DNA of 61,042 nt from Streptomyces sp. Ncost-T10-10d (lineage in GTDB: Bacteria; Actinomycetota; Actinomycetes; Streptomycetales; Streptomycetaceae): the NCBI RefSeq assembly GCF_900091955.1, contig NZ_FMDF01000071.1:1-61042 (forward strand). The letters are read 5' to 3'. Positions 8,437 through 17,522 of the stretch are shown here, in pieces; within the stretch, counting starts at the first letter, position 1; each line of letters begins with the position of its first letter. A program made the translations under genes and the position numbers. The notes under the pieces are model-generated. The model was not told where the DNA came from. It worked only from the letters and a program-made list of their open reading frames with translations, and searched no databases.

Positions 8437-9158
8437 CCGGAGACCACCTGCAGTGCTTCTTCGAGGGTGAACGCCTTCGCGTACAGCGCCTTGCCGACGA
8501 TCGCGCCCTCGACGCCGTCCGGGACGAGCGAGGAGATGGCCCGCAGGTCGTCCAGCGAGGAGACACCGCCGGAGGCGACGACGGGCTTGTCCGTGGCGGC
8601 GCAGACGTTCTTCAGGAGCTCCAGGTTGGGGCCCTGGAGCGTGCCGTCCTTGGCGATGTCGGTGACGACGTAGCGGGCACAGCCCTCGGAGTCGAGGCGG
8701 GCGAGCGTCTCGTAGAGGTCGCCACCGTCGCGGGTCCAGCCACGCCCGCGCAGTGTCGTGCCGCGGACGTCGAGGCCGACGGCGATCTTGTCTCCGTGTT
8801 CGGCGATGACCTTGGCGACCCACTGAGGGGTCTCCAGGGCGGCGGTGCCGAGGTTGACCCGGGTGCAGCCGGTGGCGAGGGCCGCGGCGAGCGAGGCGTC
8901 GTCGCGGATGCCGCCGGAGAGCTCGACCTTGATGTCCATGGAGCGGGCGACCTCGGCGATCTGCGCCCGGTTGTCACCGGTGCCGAACGCGGCGTCCAGG
9001 TCGACCAGATGCAGCCATTCGGCGCCCGCCTGCTGCCAGGCGAGGGCGGCCTGCAGGGGGTCACCGTAGGAGGTCTCGGAGCCGGACTCGCCGTGGACGA
9101 GGCGGACGGCCTGGCCGTCGCGGACGTCGACGGCGGGGAGGAGTTCAAGCTTCGGCAT
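8433..9158 (-). CDS. priA: Bifunctional HisA/TrpF isomerase
   Basis: In actinobacteria PriA isomerises both ProFAR (histidine pathway) and phosphoribosyl anthranilate (tryptophan pathway). The 241-residue TIM barrel has D11 and D130, the two acids expected for catalysis, plus R19 and the GRGWTRDGG loop (138-146) containing R143, the region that changes shape with substrate in this family. No trpF is visible here, and Streptomyces are known to lack one, so the dual role is likely. It starts with an ATG that shares one base with the hisH stop (TAATG) and ends overlapping the Rid gene. Confidence 0.96.
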   Translation of the reverse strand: MPKLELLPAVDVRDGQAVRLVHGESGSETSYGDPLQAALAWQQAGAEWLHLVDLDAAFGTGDNRAQIAEVARSMDIKVELSGGIRDDASLAAALATGCTRVNLGTAALETPQWVAKVIAEHGDKIAVGLDVRGTTLRGRGWTRDGGDLYETLARLDSEGCARYVVTDIAKDGTLQGPNLELLKNVCAATDKPVVASGGVSSLDDLRAISSLVPDGVEGAIVGKALYAKAFTLEEALQVVSG

Positions 9159-9814
9159 TACAGCGTCTCAATCCAGTTGGTCAGCAGCTGGGCCCCGGCA
9201 TCGCCGGACTTCTCGGGGTGGAACTGGGTGGCCCACAGGGCGCCGTTCTCCACGGCCGCGACGAACGGCTCGCCGTGGGTGGCCCAGGTGACCCGGGGCG
9301 CGCGGATCTTGGCGTTGGTGACCTCCAGGCTCCAGTCGTGCACGGCGTAGGAGTGCACGAAGTAGAACCGGGCCTCGGGGTCGAGACCCGCGAAGAGCTG
9401 GGAGTCCTCGGGGGACCGCACAGTGTTCCAGCCCATGTGCGGGACGATCGGCGCCTTCAGGGGGGCGACGGTGCCCGGCCATTCGTCCAGCCCCTCCGTC
9501 TCCACACCGTGCTCGATGCCGCGCTCGAAGAGGATCTGCATACCGACGCAGATGCCCATGACAGGGCGGCCTCCGGCAAGCCTGCGGCCGATGATCCATT
9601 CACCGCGAGCCTTCTTCAGCCCCTCCATGCAGGCGGAGAACGCGCCGACGCCGGGCACCAGCAGCCCGTCGGCGTTCATCGCCTTCTCGTAGTCGCGGGT
9701 GATCTCGACATCCGCGCCGACGTGGGCGAGGGCCCGCTCGGCGGACCGGACATTGCCGAAGCCGTAGTCGAAGACGACGACCTTCTTCTTGTCGCTCTTC
9801 TTCTTGTCGCTCAC
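9158..9814 (-). CDS. hisH: Imidazole glycerol phosphate synthase, glutaminase subunit
   Basis: HisH hydrolyses glutamine and passes ammonia to HisF. The 218-residue class I amidotransferase has the triad C89 (in MGICVGMQ), H199 and E201 (in QFHPEKSG), and the PGVGAF oxyanion strand near 54-59. The unusual part is the N-terminus, [11 protein letters not shown], where five codons are duplicated exactly; the usual domain begins only at [10 protein letters not shown]. The start follows the small membrane gene by 10 bases. Confidence 0.96.
   Translation of the reverse strand: MSDKKKSDKKKVVVFDYGFGNVRSAERALAHVGADVEITRDYEKAMNADGLLVPGVGAFSACMEGLKKARGEWIIGRRLAGGRPVMGICVGMQILFERGIEHGVETEGLDEWPGTVAPLKAPIVPHMGWNTVRSPEDSQLFAGLDPEARFYFVHSYAVHDWSLEVTNAKIRAPRVTWATHGEPFVAAVENGALWATQFHPEKSGDAGAQLLTNWIETL
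9782..9811. repeat. Perfect 15-bp tandem duplication in hisH
   Basis: CTTCTTCTTGTCGCT occurs at 9782-9796 and directly again at 9797-9811 (plus-strand sense). It encodes the repeated SDKKK at the HisH N-terminus and keeps the frame. Confidence 0.9.
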
Positions 9815-9824
9815 AAGTCGTACC

Positions 9825-9992
9825 TCAGTCCCAGAGTCCCTGGATCCGCATGACGCCTGCCACCAGGCACATCACGGACGCGAGCCCGAGCAGGACGATG
9901 ACGCCCTTGGGCATCTTCTGCTTCGAGAAGGAGTAGACCCCGCCCGCCAGGAACAGGCCGACCAGGATCAGGATGGTGTTGAGGCCGGTCAC
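9825..9992 (-). CDS. Small two-helix membrane protein in the his operon
   Basis: A 55-residue protein beginning [18 protein letters not shown], with one helix at about 4-22, a basic loop [10 protein letters not shown] and a second helix at about 30-48, ending RIQGLWD. The GTG overlaps the hisB stop (GTGA), and the stop lies 10 bases before hisH. This tight fit, normal codon use and the coherent two-helix pattern argue that it is real even though it is short. I do not recognise a function. Its position suggests coupling with histidine enzymes, perhaps anchoring them at the membrane, which is speculation. Confidence 0.85.
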   Translation of the reverse strand: MTGLNTILILVGLFLAGGVYSFSKQKMPKGVIVLLGLASVMCLVAGVMRIQGLWD

Positions 9993-10591
9993 AGCGCGCC
10001 CTTCGTGGAAGGAAGAATCCCGGCAGCGCGCGGATCGTGCTCACTGGCGTAGCGCAGGGCGCGGGCGAGCGCCTTGAACTGGCACTCCACGATGTGGTGG
10101 GCGTTGCGCCCGTACGGCACGTGGACGTGCAGGGCGATCTGTGCCTGGGCGACGAAGGACTCCAGTATGTGCCGGGTCATCGTCGTGTCGTACTCGCCGA
10201 TCATGGGCGCCATGTTCTCGGGCTCTGTGTGCACGAGGTACGGGCGGCCGGACAGGTCGACGGTGACCTGGGCCAGCGACTCGTCCAGCGGGACGGTGCA
10301 GTTGCCGAAACGGTAGATGCCGACCTTGTCACCGAGGGCCTGCTTGAACGCGGCGCCCAGGGCGAGGGCGGTGTCCTCGATGGTGTGGTGCGAGTCGATG
10401 TGCAGGTCGCCGTCGGTCTTGACCGTGAGGTCGAAGAGTCCGTGCCGGCCGAGCTGGTCGAGCATGTGGTCGTAGAAACCGACCCCGGTCGACACCTCGA
10501 CCTTGCCGGTGCCGTCGAGGTTGATCTCGACGAGTACCGAGGTTTCCTTGGTGGTGCGTTCGACTCTTCCTACGCGGGCCGCGCGAGTCAT
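9989..10591 (-). CDS. hisB: Imidazoleglycerol-phosphate dehydratase
   Basis: HisB removes water from imidazole glycerol phosphate to give imidazole acetol phosphate. The 200-residue protein is the monofunctional type without a phosphatase domain. The two manganese-binding repeats are clear: H68, H69 and E72 in DSHHTIEDT, and H165, H166 in NAHHIVE. The ATG at 10591 overlaps the hisC stop (ATGA); a longer in-frame start upstream would lie inside hisC. Histidinol phosphatase is not seen in this window. Confidence 0.97.
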   Translation of the reverse strand: MTRAARVGRVERTTKETSVLVEINLDGTGKVEVSTGVGFYDHMLDQLGRHGLFDLTVKTDGDLHIDSHHTIEDTALALGAAFKQALGDKVGIYRFGNCTVPLDESLAQVTVDLSGRPYLVHTEPENMAPMIGEYDTTMTRHILESFVAQAQIALHVHVPYGRNAHHIVECQFKALARALRYASEHDPRAAGILPSTKGAL

Positions 10592-11715
10592 GCGTCGTGC
10601 TCCTTCTTCAGTTCGCGTACCGCATCGAGGAACGCGTCGTTCTCTGCCGGGGTGCCCGCGGAGACCCGCAGCCATCCCGGTACGCCGTTGTCCCGGACCA
10701 GGACGCCCCGGTCGAGGATCTGCTGCCAGGCGGTGTGGCTGTCGGCGAAGCGGCCGAACTGGACGAAGTTGGCGTCCGAGTCGGTGACGTCGTAGCCGAG
10801 AGCGCGCAGCCGGGTGACGATCCGGTCGCGCTCGCTCTTGAGCTGCGCGACGTATCCGAGCAGCGTATCCGTGTGCTCCAGGGCGGCGAGCGCGGTGGCC
10901 TGGGTGATGGAGGACAGGTGGTACGGCAGCCGCACCAGCTGGACCGCATCGACGACGGCCGGGTCGGCGGCGAGGTAGCCGAGGCGCAGTCCGGCGGCGC
11001 CGAACGCCTTCGACATCGTGCGCGAGAGCACCATGTTCGGCCGGCCCTCGATCAGCGGGAGCAGCGAGGCGTGGTGGCTGAACTCGCCGTACGCCTCGTC
11101 GACGACGACCATCGACGGCTTGGCCGCCTGGGCGGCCTCGTACAGCGCGAGTACGGTCTCGGCGTCGACGGCGGTGCCGGTGGGGTTGTTGGGCGAGGTG
11201 ATGAAGACGACGTCGGGCCGGTGCTCGGCGATGGTCTTCCGGGCGGCTTCGACGTCGATGGTGAAGTCCTCGTTGCGCGGTCCGCAGATCCAGCCGGTGC
11301 CGGTGGAGCGGGCAATGAGGGCGTGCATGGAGTACGAGGGCTCGAAGCCGATCGCGGTGCGCCCCGGGCCGCCGAAGGTCTGCAGCAACTGCTGGAGCAC
11401 TTCGTTGGAGCCGTTGGCCGCCCAGACGTTGGCGAGGCCGACCTCGTGCCCGGCGGTGCGGCTGAGGTAGCGGGCCAGCTCCGTACGGAGCTCGACGGCG
11501 TCCCGGTCGGGATAGCGGTTGAGGTCGCGGGCGGCCTCGCGGACGCGCTCGGCGATCCGGTCGACGAGCGCCTCGGGCAGCGGGTACGGGTTCTCGTTGG
11601 TGTTCAGCCGCACGGGTACGTCGAGCTGCGGCGCCCCGTACGGGGACTTGCCGCGCAGTTCGTCGCGGATCGGGAGCTCGTCCCAGGCATTGCGGGTGGT
11701 GCTGCTGTGCGTCAC
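10588..11715 (-). CDS. hisC: Histidinol-phosphate aminotransferase
   Basis: HisC is the PLP enzyme that aminates imidazole acetol phosphate. The 375-residue fold type I protein shows NTNENPYP at the N-terminus, NNPTG (176-180), the PLP-contacting VVDEAY, and the Schiff-base lysine K236 in [12 protein letters not shown] at 11715 overlaps the hisD stop by four bases (GTGA). Confidence 0.97.
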   Translation of the reverse strand: MTHSSTTRNAWDELPIRDELRGKSPYGAPQLDVPVRLNTNENPYPLPEALVDRIAERVREAARDLNRYPDRDAVELRTELARYLSRTAGHEVGLANVWAANGSNEVLQQLLQTFGGPGRTAIGFEPSYSMHALIARSTGTGWICGPRNEDFTIDVEAARKTIAEHRPDVVFITSPNNPTGTAVDAETVLALYEAAQAAKPSMVVVDEAYGEFSHHASLLPLIEGRPNMVLSRTMSKAFGAAGLRLGYLAADPAVVDAVQLVRLPYHLSSITQATALAALEHTDTLLGYVAQLKSERDRIVTRLRALGYDVTDSDANFVQFGRFADSHTAWQQILDRGVLVRDNGVPGWLRVSAGTPAENDAFLDAVRELKKEHDA

Positions 11716-13034
11716 TGCTGTGGAACCTCTCCGCCGAACCTGGCCTTGAGCGCGGCGCCGTGGGCGGGGAGGTCCTCCGCCTCGGCGAGGGTCACGACAT
11801 GGTGGGTGACCTCGGCGAGCGCGTCGCGCGTGTAGTCGACGATGTGGATGCCGCGCAGGAAGGACTGCACGGACAGGCCCGAGGAGTGGCAGGCGCAGCC
11901 GCCGGTCGGCAGAACGTGGTTGGAGCCCGCGCAGTAGTCGCCGAGCGAGACCGGGGCCCACGGGCCGACGAAGATCGCCCCGGCGTTGCGGACCCGGTCG
12001 GCGAGCGCGGCGGCGTCGGCGGTCTGGATCTCCAGGTGCTCGGCGGCGTACGCGTCGACGACCTTGAGGCCGTCCTCCACGTCGTTGACCAGGACGATCG
12101 CGGACTGGCGGCCGGCCAGTGCGGGCTCGATCCGGTCGGTGATGTGCTTCGTCGCGGCGACCTGCGGCTTCAGCTCGGCCTCGGTGGCTGCGGCCAGTTC
12201 CTCGGAGTCGGTGACGAGGACGGCGGCGGCCATCGGGTCGTGTTCGGCCTGGCTGATCAGGTCGGCGGCGACGTGCACCGGGTCGGCGGTGGAGTCGGCG
12301 AGGATCGCGATCTCGGTGGGGCCCGCCTCGGCGTCGATGCCGATCCGGCCCTTGAGGAGTCGCTTGGCGGCGGCGACATAGATGTTGCCGGGGCCGGTGA
12401 CGAGGTTCACCGGAAGACATTCGGCCGTTCCGTACGCGAACATCGCGACGGCCTGGGCGCCGCCGGCCGCGTACACCTCGTCGACGCCGAGCAGGGCGCA
12501 GGCGGCGAGGATCGTCGGGTGCGGCAGACCGTCGAAGTCCTTCTGCGGCGGGGATGCCACGGCGATGCCCTCGACGCCCGCCTCCTGGGCCGGTACGACG
12601 TTCATGACGACGGAGGACGGGTAGACGGAGCGCCCGCCCGGTACGTACAGCCCGACGCGCTCGACCGGCACCCACTTCTCGGTGACGGTGCCACCGGGGA
12701 CGACCTGGGTGGTGTGTGTGGTGCGGCGCTGCTCGCGGTGGACGAGGCGGGCGCGGCGGATCGACTCCTCCAGGGCGGCCCGTACGGCGGGTTCGAGCCG
12801 CTCCAGCGCCTCGGCGATCGCCGCGGCCGGGACGCGGATCGAGTCGATCCGTACGCCGTCGAATTTCTCCCCCCACTCGATCACTGCCGCCGAGCCACGA
12901 TGGCGTACGTCCTCGCAGATGGGCCGCACCGTCTCCAGGGCGGCTTCCACGTCGAACTCGGCACGGGGCAGCAGGTCGCGCAGGGCTCCACCCTCGGGGA
13001 GGGCGTTGCCGCGCAGATCGATTCGAGAGATCAC
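11712..13034 (-). CDS. hisD: Histidinol dehydrogenase
   Basis: HisD carries out the last two NAD-dependent oxidations to histidine. The 440-residue zinc enzyme has the PGGRSVYPS motif (133-140), [12 protein letters not shown] (215-225), Q262 and H265 in QAEHD, the catalytic pair E332-H333 in AAEHLE, and the [10 protein letters not shown] segment with H373. It starts with GTG and is the first gene of the operon, so the promoter must lie in the 138-base gap shared with the divergent membrane gene. No T-box or attenuator is evident there. Confidence 0.97.
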   Translation of the reverse strand: MISRIDLRGNALPEGGALRDLLPRAEFDVEAALETVRPICEDVRHRGSAAVIEWGEKFDGVRIDSIRVPAAAIAEALERLEPAVRAALEESIRRARLVHREQRRTTHTTQVVPGGTVTEKWVPVERVGLYVPGGRSVYPSSVVMNVVPAQEAGVEGIAVASPPQKDFDGLPHPTILAACALLGVDEVYAAGGAQAVAMFAYGTAECLPVNLVTGPGNIYVAAAKRLLKGRIGIDAEAGPTEIAILADSTADPVHVAADLISQAEHDPMAAAVLVTDSEELAAATEAELKPQVAATKHITDRIEPALAGRQSAIVLVNDVEDGLKVVDAYAAEHLEIQTADAAALADRVRNAGAIFVGPWAPVSLGDYCAGSNHVLPTGGCACHSSGLSVQSFLRGIHIVDYTRDALAEVTHHVVTLAEAEDLPAHGAALKARFGGEVPQQ

Positions 13035-13172
13035 ACCGCAATTCTCTCAGACCGCCTCCGGCATCCGGTCGCCCGTATCACTGGCTGATACATGTCCCGG
13101 CCGTCACTGCTGACCAATAGTGTTCACGTCGTCACACAGAGGGAAGAACAGCTCCGAGCGGAAGGGGCACCG
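13035..13172. promoter_or_regulatory. Divergent promoter region, hisD and membrane protein
   Basis: This gap must hold the his operon promoter (minus) and the promoter of the plus-strand gene. I could not assign convincing -35/-10 pairs. A GAAGGGG ribosome site at 13161-13167 belongs to the plus-strand gene. Confidence 0.4.
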
Positions 13173-14774
13173 GTGACCGAACCGCACGACGGCGATTTTC
13201 CGGACGGTCTCAGCGCGGCCGAGCTGGGCATGTGGCAAGCCTTCCGGAACGGCAGCACCTACGATCTGCGCGCCCGCGACCCGGCGCGGGACGATCCGTT
13301 CGCGCCGCGCACCTGGGGACCGGAGCGCAGTGTGGACGGGCGCGTCGTCGCCCGGCTGCTGCTGTCCGGGCCACCACCGCGGCCCGGCCGGGTCGCCGCG
13401 CTGAAGCTCCGGGGTGTACGGATCACCGGGACACTGGATCTCGCGGGCGGGCGCGTCGCGCCGTACGTCGAGCTGACCGGATGCCGCTTCGAGAACGAGG
13501 TGGTACTGCCCGAATGTCATTTCACGACGTTGCGGATGGTCGGCTGCGCGATGCCGCGGCTGGAGGCGGCCCGGCTGCGTACCGAGGGCGATCTGCATCT
13601 GCCGCGCTGCCGCATCAAGCGCGGGATCCGGCTCACCGACGCACAGATCGGCACCGATCTGCTGATCAACCAGATCGAGATCGGCTCCGACCGGGGCGGG
13701 CGGTCCCTGGCCGGTGACGGGCTGGCGGTCGCCCAGGACCTGCAGGCGGAGATGGTCGAGGCGCGCGGCGAGCTGAGCCTGCGCGGGGCGAAGGTCGGCG
13801 GTTCGCTGAGTCTGCGCGGCAGTCGGCTGCGGGGCAGGGAGGGGCGCCGCGCGCTGAACGCACCTCAGCTGACCGTGGAGCGGACGCTGTACATGAGCGA
13901 GGCGTGGGTGAGCATCGACACCGGGAACCAGGGCACCACTCCCCCGTACGGCATCGTCATGGCGCCGACCCCGGCGCGCGGTACGCGTTCGCAGATCTTC
14001 GAGTGCCGCGGCGGGGTGCGCCTGGACGACGGACGGTTCGGCGACGCGGTCGATCTGCACAAGGCACGGTTCGTACTGGCCAGGCACGAGGAGCTGTCGC
14101 TGCGCCGGATCGTCACCCCGGAGCTGCGGTTCAACGCGGAACGGCCGGAGGAGGGCCGGGTCGTGCTGAACGGTGCGAAGGTCGTCACGCTGATCGATGT
14201 GTCGACCAGCTGGCCGGGGCCCGGCGGACTGGCGATGGGCGGTTTCGTCTACGAGAACCTCGTCCCGTACGGGCACTTCCCGCTCTCCCGGCGCCTGGAG
14301 TGGGTGGCAGCGGCGACCCCGGAGTACGTACCGGAGCCGTACGAACGCCTCGCCACGGTGCTGCGCAACTGCGGGGAGGACGCGGATGCCCGCGAGGTGC
14401 TGCTGGCCAAGCAGCGGCGGCGCCGCGAGACGCTGCCGCCCGCCGCGAAGCTCTGGGGCTTCCTCCAGGACTGGACGGTGGCGTACGGCTACCGGCCGGG
14501 GCGGGCCGCGGTGTGGATGGCGGTGCTGTGGGCGGCGGGTGCGCTGGCCTTCGCCCAGCACGTGCCGGCGGCGATCAAACAGGATGAGCATCCGCAGTGG
14601 AATCCGGCGCTCTACGCACTCGATCTGCTGGTGCCGGTCATCAACCTCGGCCAGGACGGTTACTGGCGCATGGAGGGTGGCTGGCAGTGGGCGGCGGCCG
14701 TGCTCGTCCTGCTGGGTTGGATACTGGCCACGACGGTCGCGGCGGGCGCCTCACGGCTGCTGCGCCGGGGCTGA
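13173..14774 (+). CDS. Beta-helix-like protein with C-terminal membrane anchor
   Basis: The product of 533 residues has two parts. From about 70 to 310 it shows repeats of roughly 20 residues with the pattern xLxLxGxxIxGxLDLxG (for example LKLRGVRITGTLDLAG and LSLRGAKVGGSLSLRG), as in pentapeptide-like right-handed beta-helices. From about 440 there are two hydrophobic helices around a conserved-looking LYALDLLVPVINLGQ segment, then a basic end. Relatives in Streptomyces are often labelled membrane oxidoreductases, but I see no cofactor motif. GTG at 13173 has a good ribosome site; an ATG at 13092 lacks one. Function unknown; a surface or scaffold protein held by its C-terminus is my best guess. 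Confidence 0.8.
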   Translation: MTEPHDGDFPDGLSAAELGMWQAFRNGSTYDLRARDPARDDPFAPRTWGPERSVDGRVVARLLLSGPPPRPGRVAALKLRGVRITGTLDLAGGRVAPYVELTGCRFENEVVLPECHFTTLRMVGCAMPRLEAARLRTEGDLHLPRCRIKRGIRLTDAQIGTDLLINQIEIGSDRGGRSLAGDGLAVAQDLQAEMVEARGELSLRGAKVGGSLSLRGSRLRGREGRRALNAPQLTVERTLYMSEAWVSIDTGNQGTTPPYGIVMAPTPARGTRSQIFECRGGVRLDDGRFGDAVDLHKARFVLARHEELSLRRIVTPELRFNAERPEEGRVVLNGAKVVTLIDVSTSWPGPGGLAMGGFVYENLVPYGHFPLSRRLEWVAAATPEYVPEPYERLATVLRNCGEDADAREVLLAKQRRRRETLPPAAKLWGFLQDWTVAYGYRPGRAAVWMAVLWAAGALAFAQHVPAAIKQDEHPQWNPALYALDLLVPVINLGQDGYWRMEGGWQWAAAVLVLLGWILATTVAAGASRLLRRG

Positions 14775-14779
14775 CCCGA

Positions 14780-14801
14780 GTCCGGCTGCGGCCGGCCGGA
14801 C
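14780..14801 (+). terminator. Short GC hairpin after the membrane protein gene
   Basis: A 7-bp stem GTCCGGC (14780-14786 with 14795-14801) has an 8-base loop and lies 5 bases after the stop. There is no T run, so this is only a likely terminator. Confidence 0.5.
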
Positions 14802-14904
14802 GACCGACCGTCCCACCGGCCGAAGCCCTTCTGCGCAGTGGCCGTCGCGGTGGCCGGAGGCCGTGGTCGAACGATCTGCCGAGCCATACCCGAAGCATCG
14901 GAAA

Positions 14905-14923
14905 CCAATGACCGGATCATTGG
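14905..14923. promoter_or_regulatory. Dyad CCAATGA-N5-TCATTGG upstream of a DUF4034-like gene
   Basis: Perfect 7-base arms at 14905-14911 and 14917-14923 lie in an AT-rich gap (14802-15054) before the gene at 15055. The dyad is about 130 bases upstream of the ATG. A TTGACC follows within the same gap and could be a -35, but I could not find a good -10. This may be an operator. Confidence 0.4.
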
Positions 14924-15054
14924 AAACAAGCCAAATTCCTCGCTTTCCTTTACCTCTTATTGACCCAGCTCGATACAACCCATCCACTCGGCACCAAAGC
15001 TTCACAGCACCCCCCTGGCGCCGTCCCGACCAGCGCTTTTCAATGATCTGCACC

Positions 15055-16080
15055 ATGTCATTCCTTCGCGCTCTGCTCCGTACCGCGCGCGTGATCCAGC
15101 ACTCCCCCCAGGGGGCCGCCGGGCTGCCCTCGGACGACGCGGTGCTGCTCGACGCCCCCGACGAACGGCTCTCCCCGGCGCTTGTCGCCGCCGCCCTCGG
15201 GGAGTACGAACCGGCCGCGAAACTCCTCGCCACCACCCGGGACGGCGCCGAGTGGGAGAACCGGGACCGCTACCTGAGCCGGCTCGCCACGTTCGCCCGC
15301 AACCGCGACGGATGGCTGACCGACTGGCTCGCCGCCGCACCGCACGACCCGGACGCGCTGCTCGTCAAGGCCGAGCTGGCAGTCCGCCGGGCCTGGGAGT
15401 CGCCCGTCCGGGCGGAGCAGCTGCGCGAGGTGGGACCGCTGATCACCGCGGCGGCCGAGAGCGACCCCCGCGACCCGGTGCCGTGGCGGCTCGCGCTCGA
15501 CCATGCGCGCGGCACCCATGCCACGCACACCATGTTCGAGGCGCTGTGGGAACAGGCGATCCAGCGCTCCTCGCACCACTACGGCTGCCATGTCGCGGCG
15601 CTGCGATACCTCTCCGCCGCCTGGTACGGCTCGCACCGCGAGTGCTTCGACTTCGCCGAGCGGGCCGCCGAGGACTCACTGCCCAGCTCACTGGTGCAGG
15701 CGCTGCCGCTGCGGGCCGCCTTCGCCCTGCTGATCGAGGGGCCGGACGTACGGACCACCTCGGTGCAGGAGGAACGGATCGACGCGGCAGCGGATCTGGC
15801 GATCACGCTGTCCGCCTCGTTCCCGCCCGGCGACCCGTGGCCCGCCGAGGTCCGCAACCTGCTGGCGTACGTGCTGGTCACGCGGGGCCGCTGGGGCGAG
15901 GCGCTGGAACAGTTCCGGCAGATCGGACTCCACGCGGCGTCGTTCCCGTGGTCGTCGGTCTCAGACGATCCGCTCGGCCGGTTCCTCGACGCGAGGGACG
16001 AGGCGCGGCTCCGGGCGGCCTGTGCGACGTCCTTGTCGGGCCGGGCCGACCGTGGTCGGCCCCGCGGCCATTACGCTTGA
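15055..16080 (+). CDS. DUF4034-like helical protein of unknown function
   Basis: A 341-residue cytoplasmic protein without signal peptide. It is largely alpha-helical with repeated Ala/Leu/Arg-rich segments. DGWLTDWLAAAPHDPDALLV, a following AELAVRRAWES and RGRWGEALEQFRQIG resemble the TPR-like DUF4034 proteins found in Streptomyces; I recall that family only roughly. The ATG at 15055 is the first start in a coding-like stretch; a longer frame upstream overlaps the preceding gene and is not used. The next gene starts 5 bases after the stop, suggesting an operon. No catalytic motif is seen. Confidence 0.75.
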   Translation: MSFLRALLRTARVIQHSPQGAAGLPSDDAVLLDAPDERLSPALVAAALGEYEPAAKLLATTRDGAEWENRDRYLSRLATFARNRDGWLTDWLAAAPHDPDALLVKAELAVRRAWESPVRAEQLREVGPLITAAAESDPRDPVPWRLALDHARGTHATHTMFEALWEQAIQRSSHHYGCHVAALRYLSAAWYGSHRECFDFAERAAEDSLPSSLVQALPLRAAFALLIEGPDVRTTSVQEERIDAAADLAITLSASFPPGDPWPAEVRNLLAYVLVTRGRWGEALEQFRQIGLHAASFPWSSVSDDPLGRFLDARDEARLRAACATSLSGRADRGRPRGHYA

Positions 16081-16085
16081 CCGTT

Positions 16086-16829
16086 GTGACCACCGCTCGC
16101 CTGCCTCTGTTCCCGCTGAACGCGGTGCTGTTTCCCGGCCTCGTGCTGCCGCTGAACGTCTTCGAAGAGCGCTATCGCGCCATGATGCGCGAGCTGCTGA
16201 AGACCGACGACGACGAACCCCGCCGTTTCGCCGTGGTCGCGATCCGCGACGGCCGCGAGGTCGCCCCGACGGCCGCCGGAATGCCGGAGGCGGTGAGCAC
16301 CCCCGCCGAGCGCGGTCCCGCGGACGGCTTCGGCCCCGACCCGATCCAGACCTTCCACCGGGTCGGCTGCATCGCCGACGCGGCGAAGATCCGGGAACGG
16401 CCGGACGGCAGCTTCGAGGTCCTCGCGACCGGCACCACCCGGGTCAAGCTGCTCTCCGTCGACGCGAGCGGCCCCTATCTGACGGCCGAACTCGAAGAGC
16501 TGGACGAGGAACCCGGCGAGGAGGCCGGCGCACTCGCCGAGGGCGTCCTGCGGGCCTTCCGCAGCTACCAGAAGCGACTGGCCGGGGCGAGCGAACGCTC
16601 CCTGACGACGGGTGCGGACCTGCCCGACGACCCCTCCGTCGTCTCCTACCTGGTCGCGGCGGCGGCCGTATTCGACATCCCGTGCAAGCAGCGGCTGCTC
16701 CAGGCACCCGACACCGCGACCCGGCTGCGCGAGGAACTGACGCTGCTGCGCTCCGAGACCGCCGTCATCCGGCATCTGCCGTCCCTGCCCGCGGTGGATC
16801 TGACGCGTGCCCCGACCCATCCCAACTGA
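16086..16829 (+). CDS. LON substrate-binding domain protein
   Basis: A 247-residue protein with the Lon N-terminal (LAN) domain: LPLFPLNAVLFPGLVLPLNV at the start, then FEERYRAMM. There is no AAA ATPase or protease domain, so it is a stand-alone substrate-binding homologue. Such proteins are common in actinobacteria and their clients are not known. GTG at 16086 follows the previous stop by 5 bases; its ribosome site is weak, which suggests translational coupling. Confidence 0.9.
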   Translation: MTTARLPLFPLNAVLFPGLVLPLNVFEERYRAMMRELLKTDDDEPRRFAVVAIRDGREVAPTAAGMPEAVSTPAERGPADGFGPDPIQTFHRVGCIADAAKIRERPDGSFEVLATGTTRVKLLSVDASGPYLTAELEELDEEPGEEAGALAEGVLRAFRSYQKRLAGASERSLTTGADLPDDPSVVSYLVAAAAVFDIPCKQRLLQAPDTATRLREELTLLRSETAVIRHLPSLPAVDLTRAPTHPN

Positions 16830-16861
16830 CTGACGACCGACCGACCCGAGGACCCTCCCCC

Positions 16862-17365
16862 GTGGCGAAGAAGCCGAAGAAGCAGCAGCAGTCCGGCGGC
16901 ACCCCGGCAACAGTCGCATTGACCGCGGCCGGCACGGCGTTCACCGTCCACTCCTACGACCACGACCCGGCGTCGGCCTCCTACGGCGAGGAGGCGGCCG
17001 AGGCACTGGGCGTCTCCCCCGACCGGGTCTTCAAGACCCTGGTCGCGGACGTCGACGGCTCGCTCACCGTGGCGGTCGTCCCGGTGGCCGGTTCCCTGGA
17101 TCTCAAGGCCCTGGCCTCCGCGGTGGGCGGCAAACGAGCCGCGATGGCCGACCCGGCGGCCGCCGAACGCACCACCGGCTACGTAAGGGGCGGCATCTCA
17201 CCCCTCGGCCAGCGGAAGCGGCTGCGTACGGTGCTGGACGCGTCGGCACAGTCCCACGAGACAATCTGCGTCTCGGCGGGCCGCCGCGGCCTGGAGGTCG
17301 AGCTCTCCCCCACGGATCTGGCGTCCCTGACGGGGGCGGTATTCGCCGAGATCGGCCGGGGGTAG
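16862..17365 (+). CDS. YbaK/EbsC-type aminoacyl-tRNA deacylase
   Basis: A 167-residue protein with a Lys/Gln-rich start and then the YbaK fold. DRVFKTLVADVDG carries the lysine expected for the catalytic site, and YVRGGISPLGQRKRL and ELSPTDLASLTG are family hallmarks. YbaK removes cysteine wrongly attached to tRNA-Pro. GTG at 16862 lies 32 bases after the LON gene, probably the same operon. Confidence 0.93.
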   Translation: MAKKPKKQQQSGGTPATVALTAAGTAFTVHSYDHDPASASYGEEAAEALGVSPDRVFKTLVADVDGSLTVAVVPVAGSLDLKALASAVGGKRAAMADPAAAERTTGYVRGGISPLGQRKRLRTVLDASAQSHETICVSAGRRGLEVELSPTDLASLTGAVFAEIGRG

Positions 17366-17407
17366 CCGCCCTGGGCACTTTTCGGCCCGGCGCTCCTGGG
17401 TGCCGTT

Positions 17408-17488
17408 CAGCCCGTCCGGCGTTCGAGGACCGGAGTCCGGGGCGGAGCCCCGGTCCGGGAAGGGGCGGGCGGGGGACAAGCCCCGCGC
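17408..17488. repeat. Streptomyces interspersed intergenic repeat, copy 1
   Basis: The block starts CAGCCCGTCCGGCGTTCGAG, continues with a GTCCGGGGCGGAGCCCCGG hairpin-like core, and ends with GGGGACAAGCCCCGCGC. I recognise this pattern as very common between Streptomyces genes. It lies in the gap between two convergent genes (stops at 17365 and 17523). A related copy is at 44629. Confidence 0.7.
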
Positions 17489-17522
17489 AATGGCCCACCC
17501 CGCACCGGCACCCCGCGCCCGC

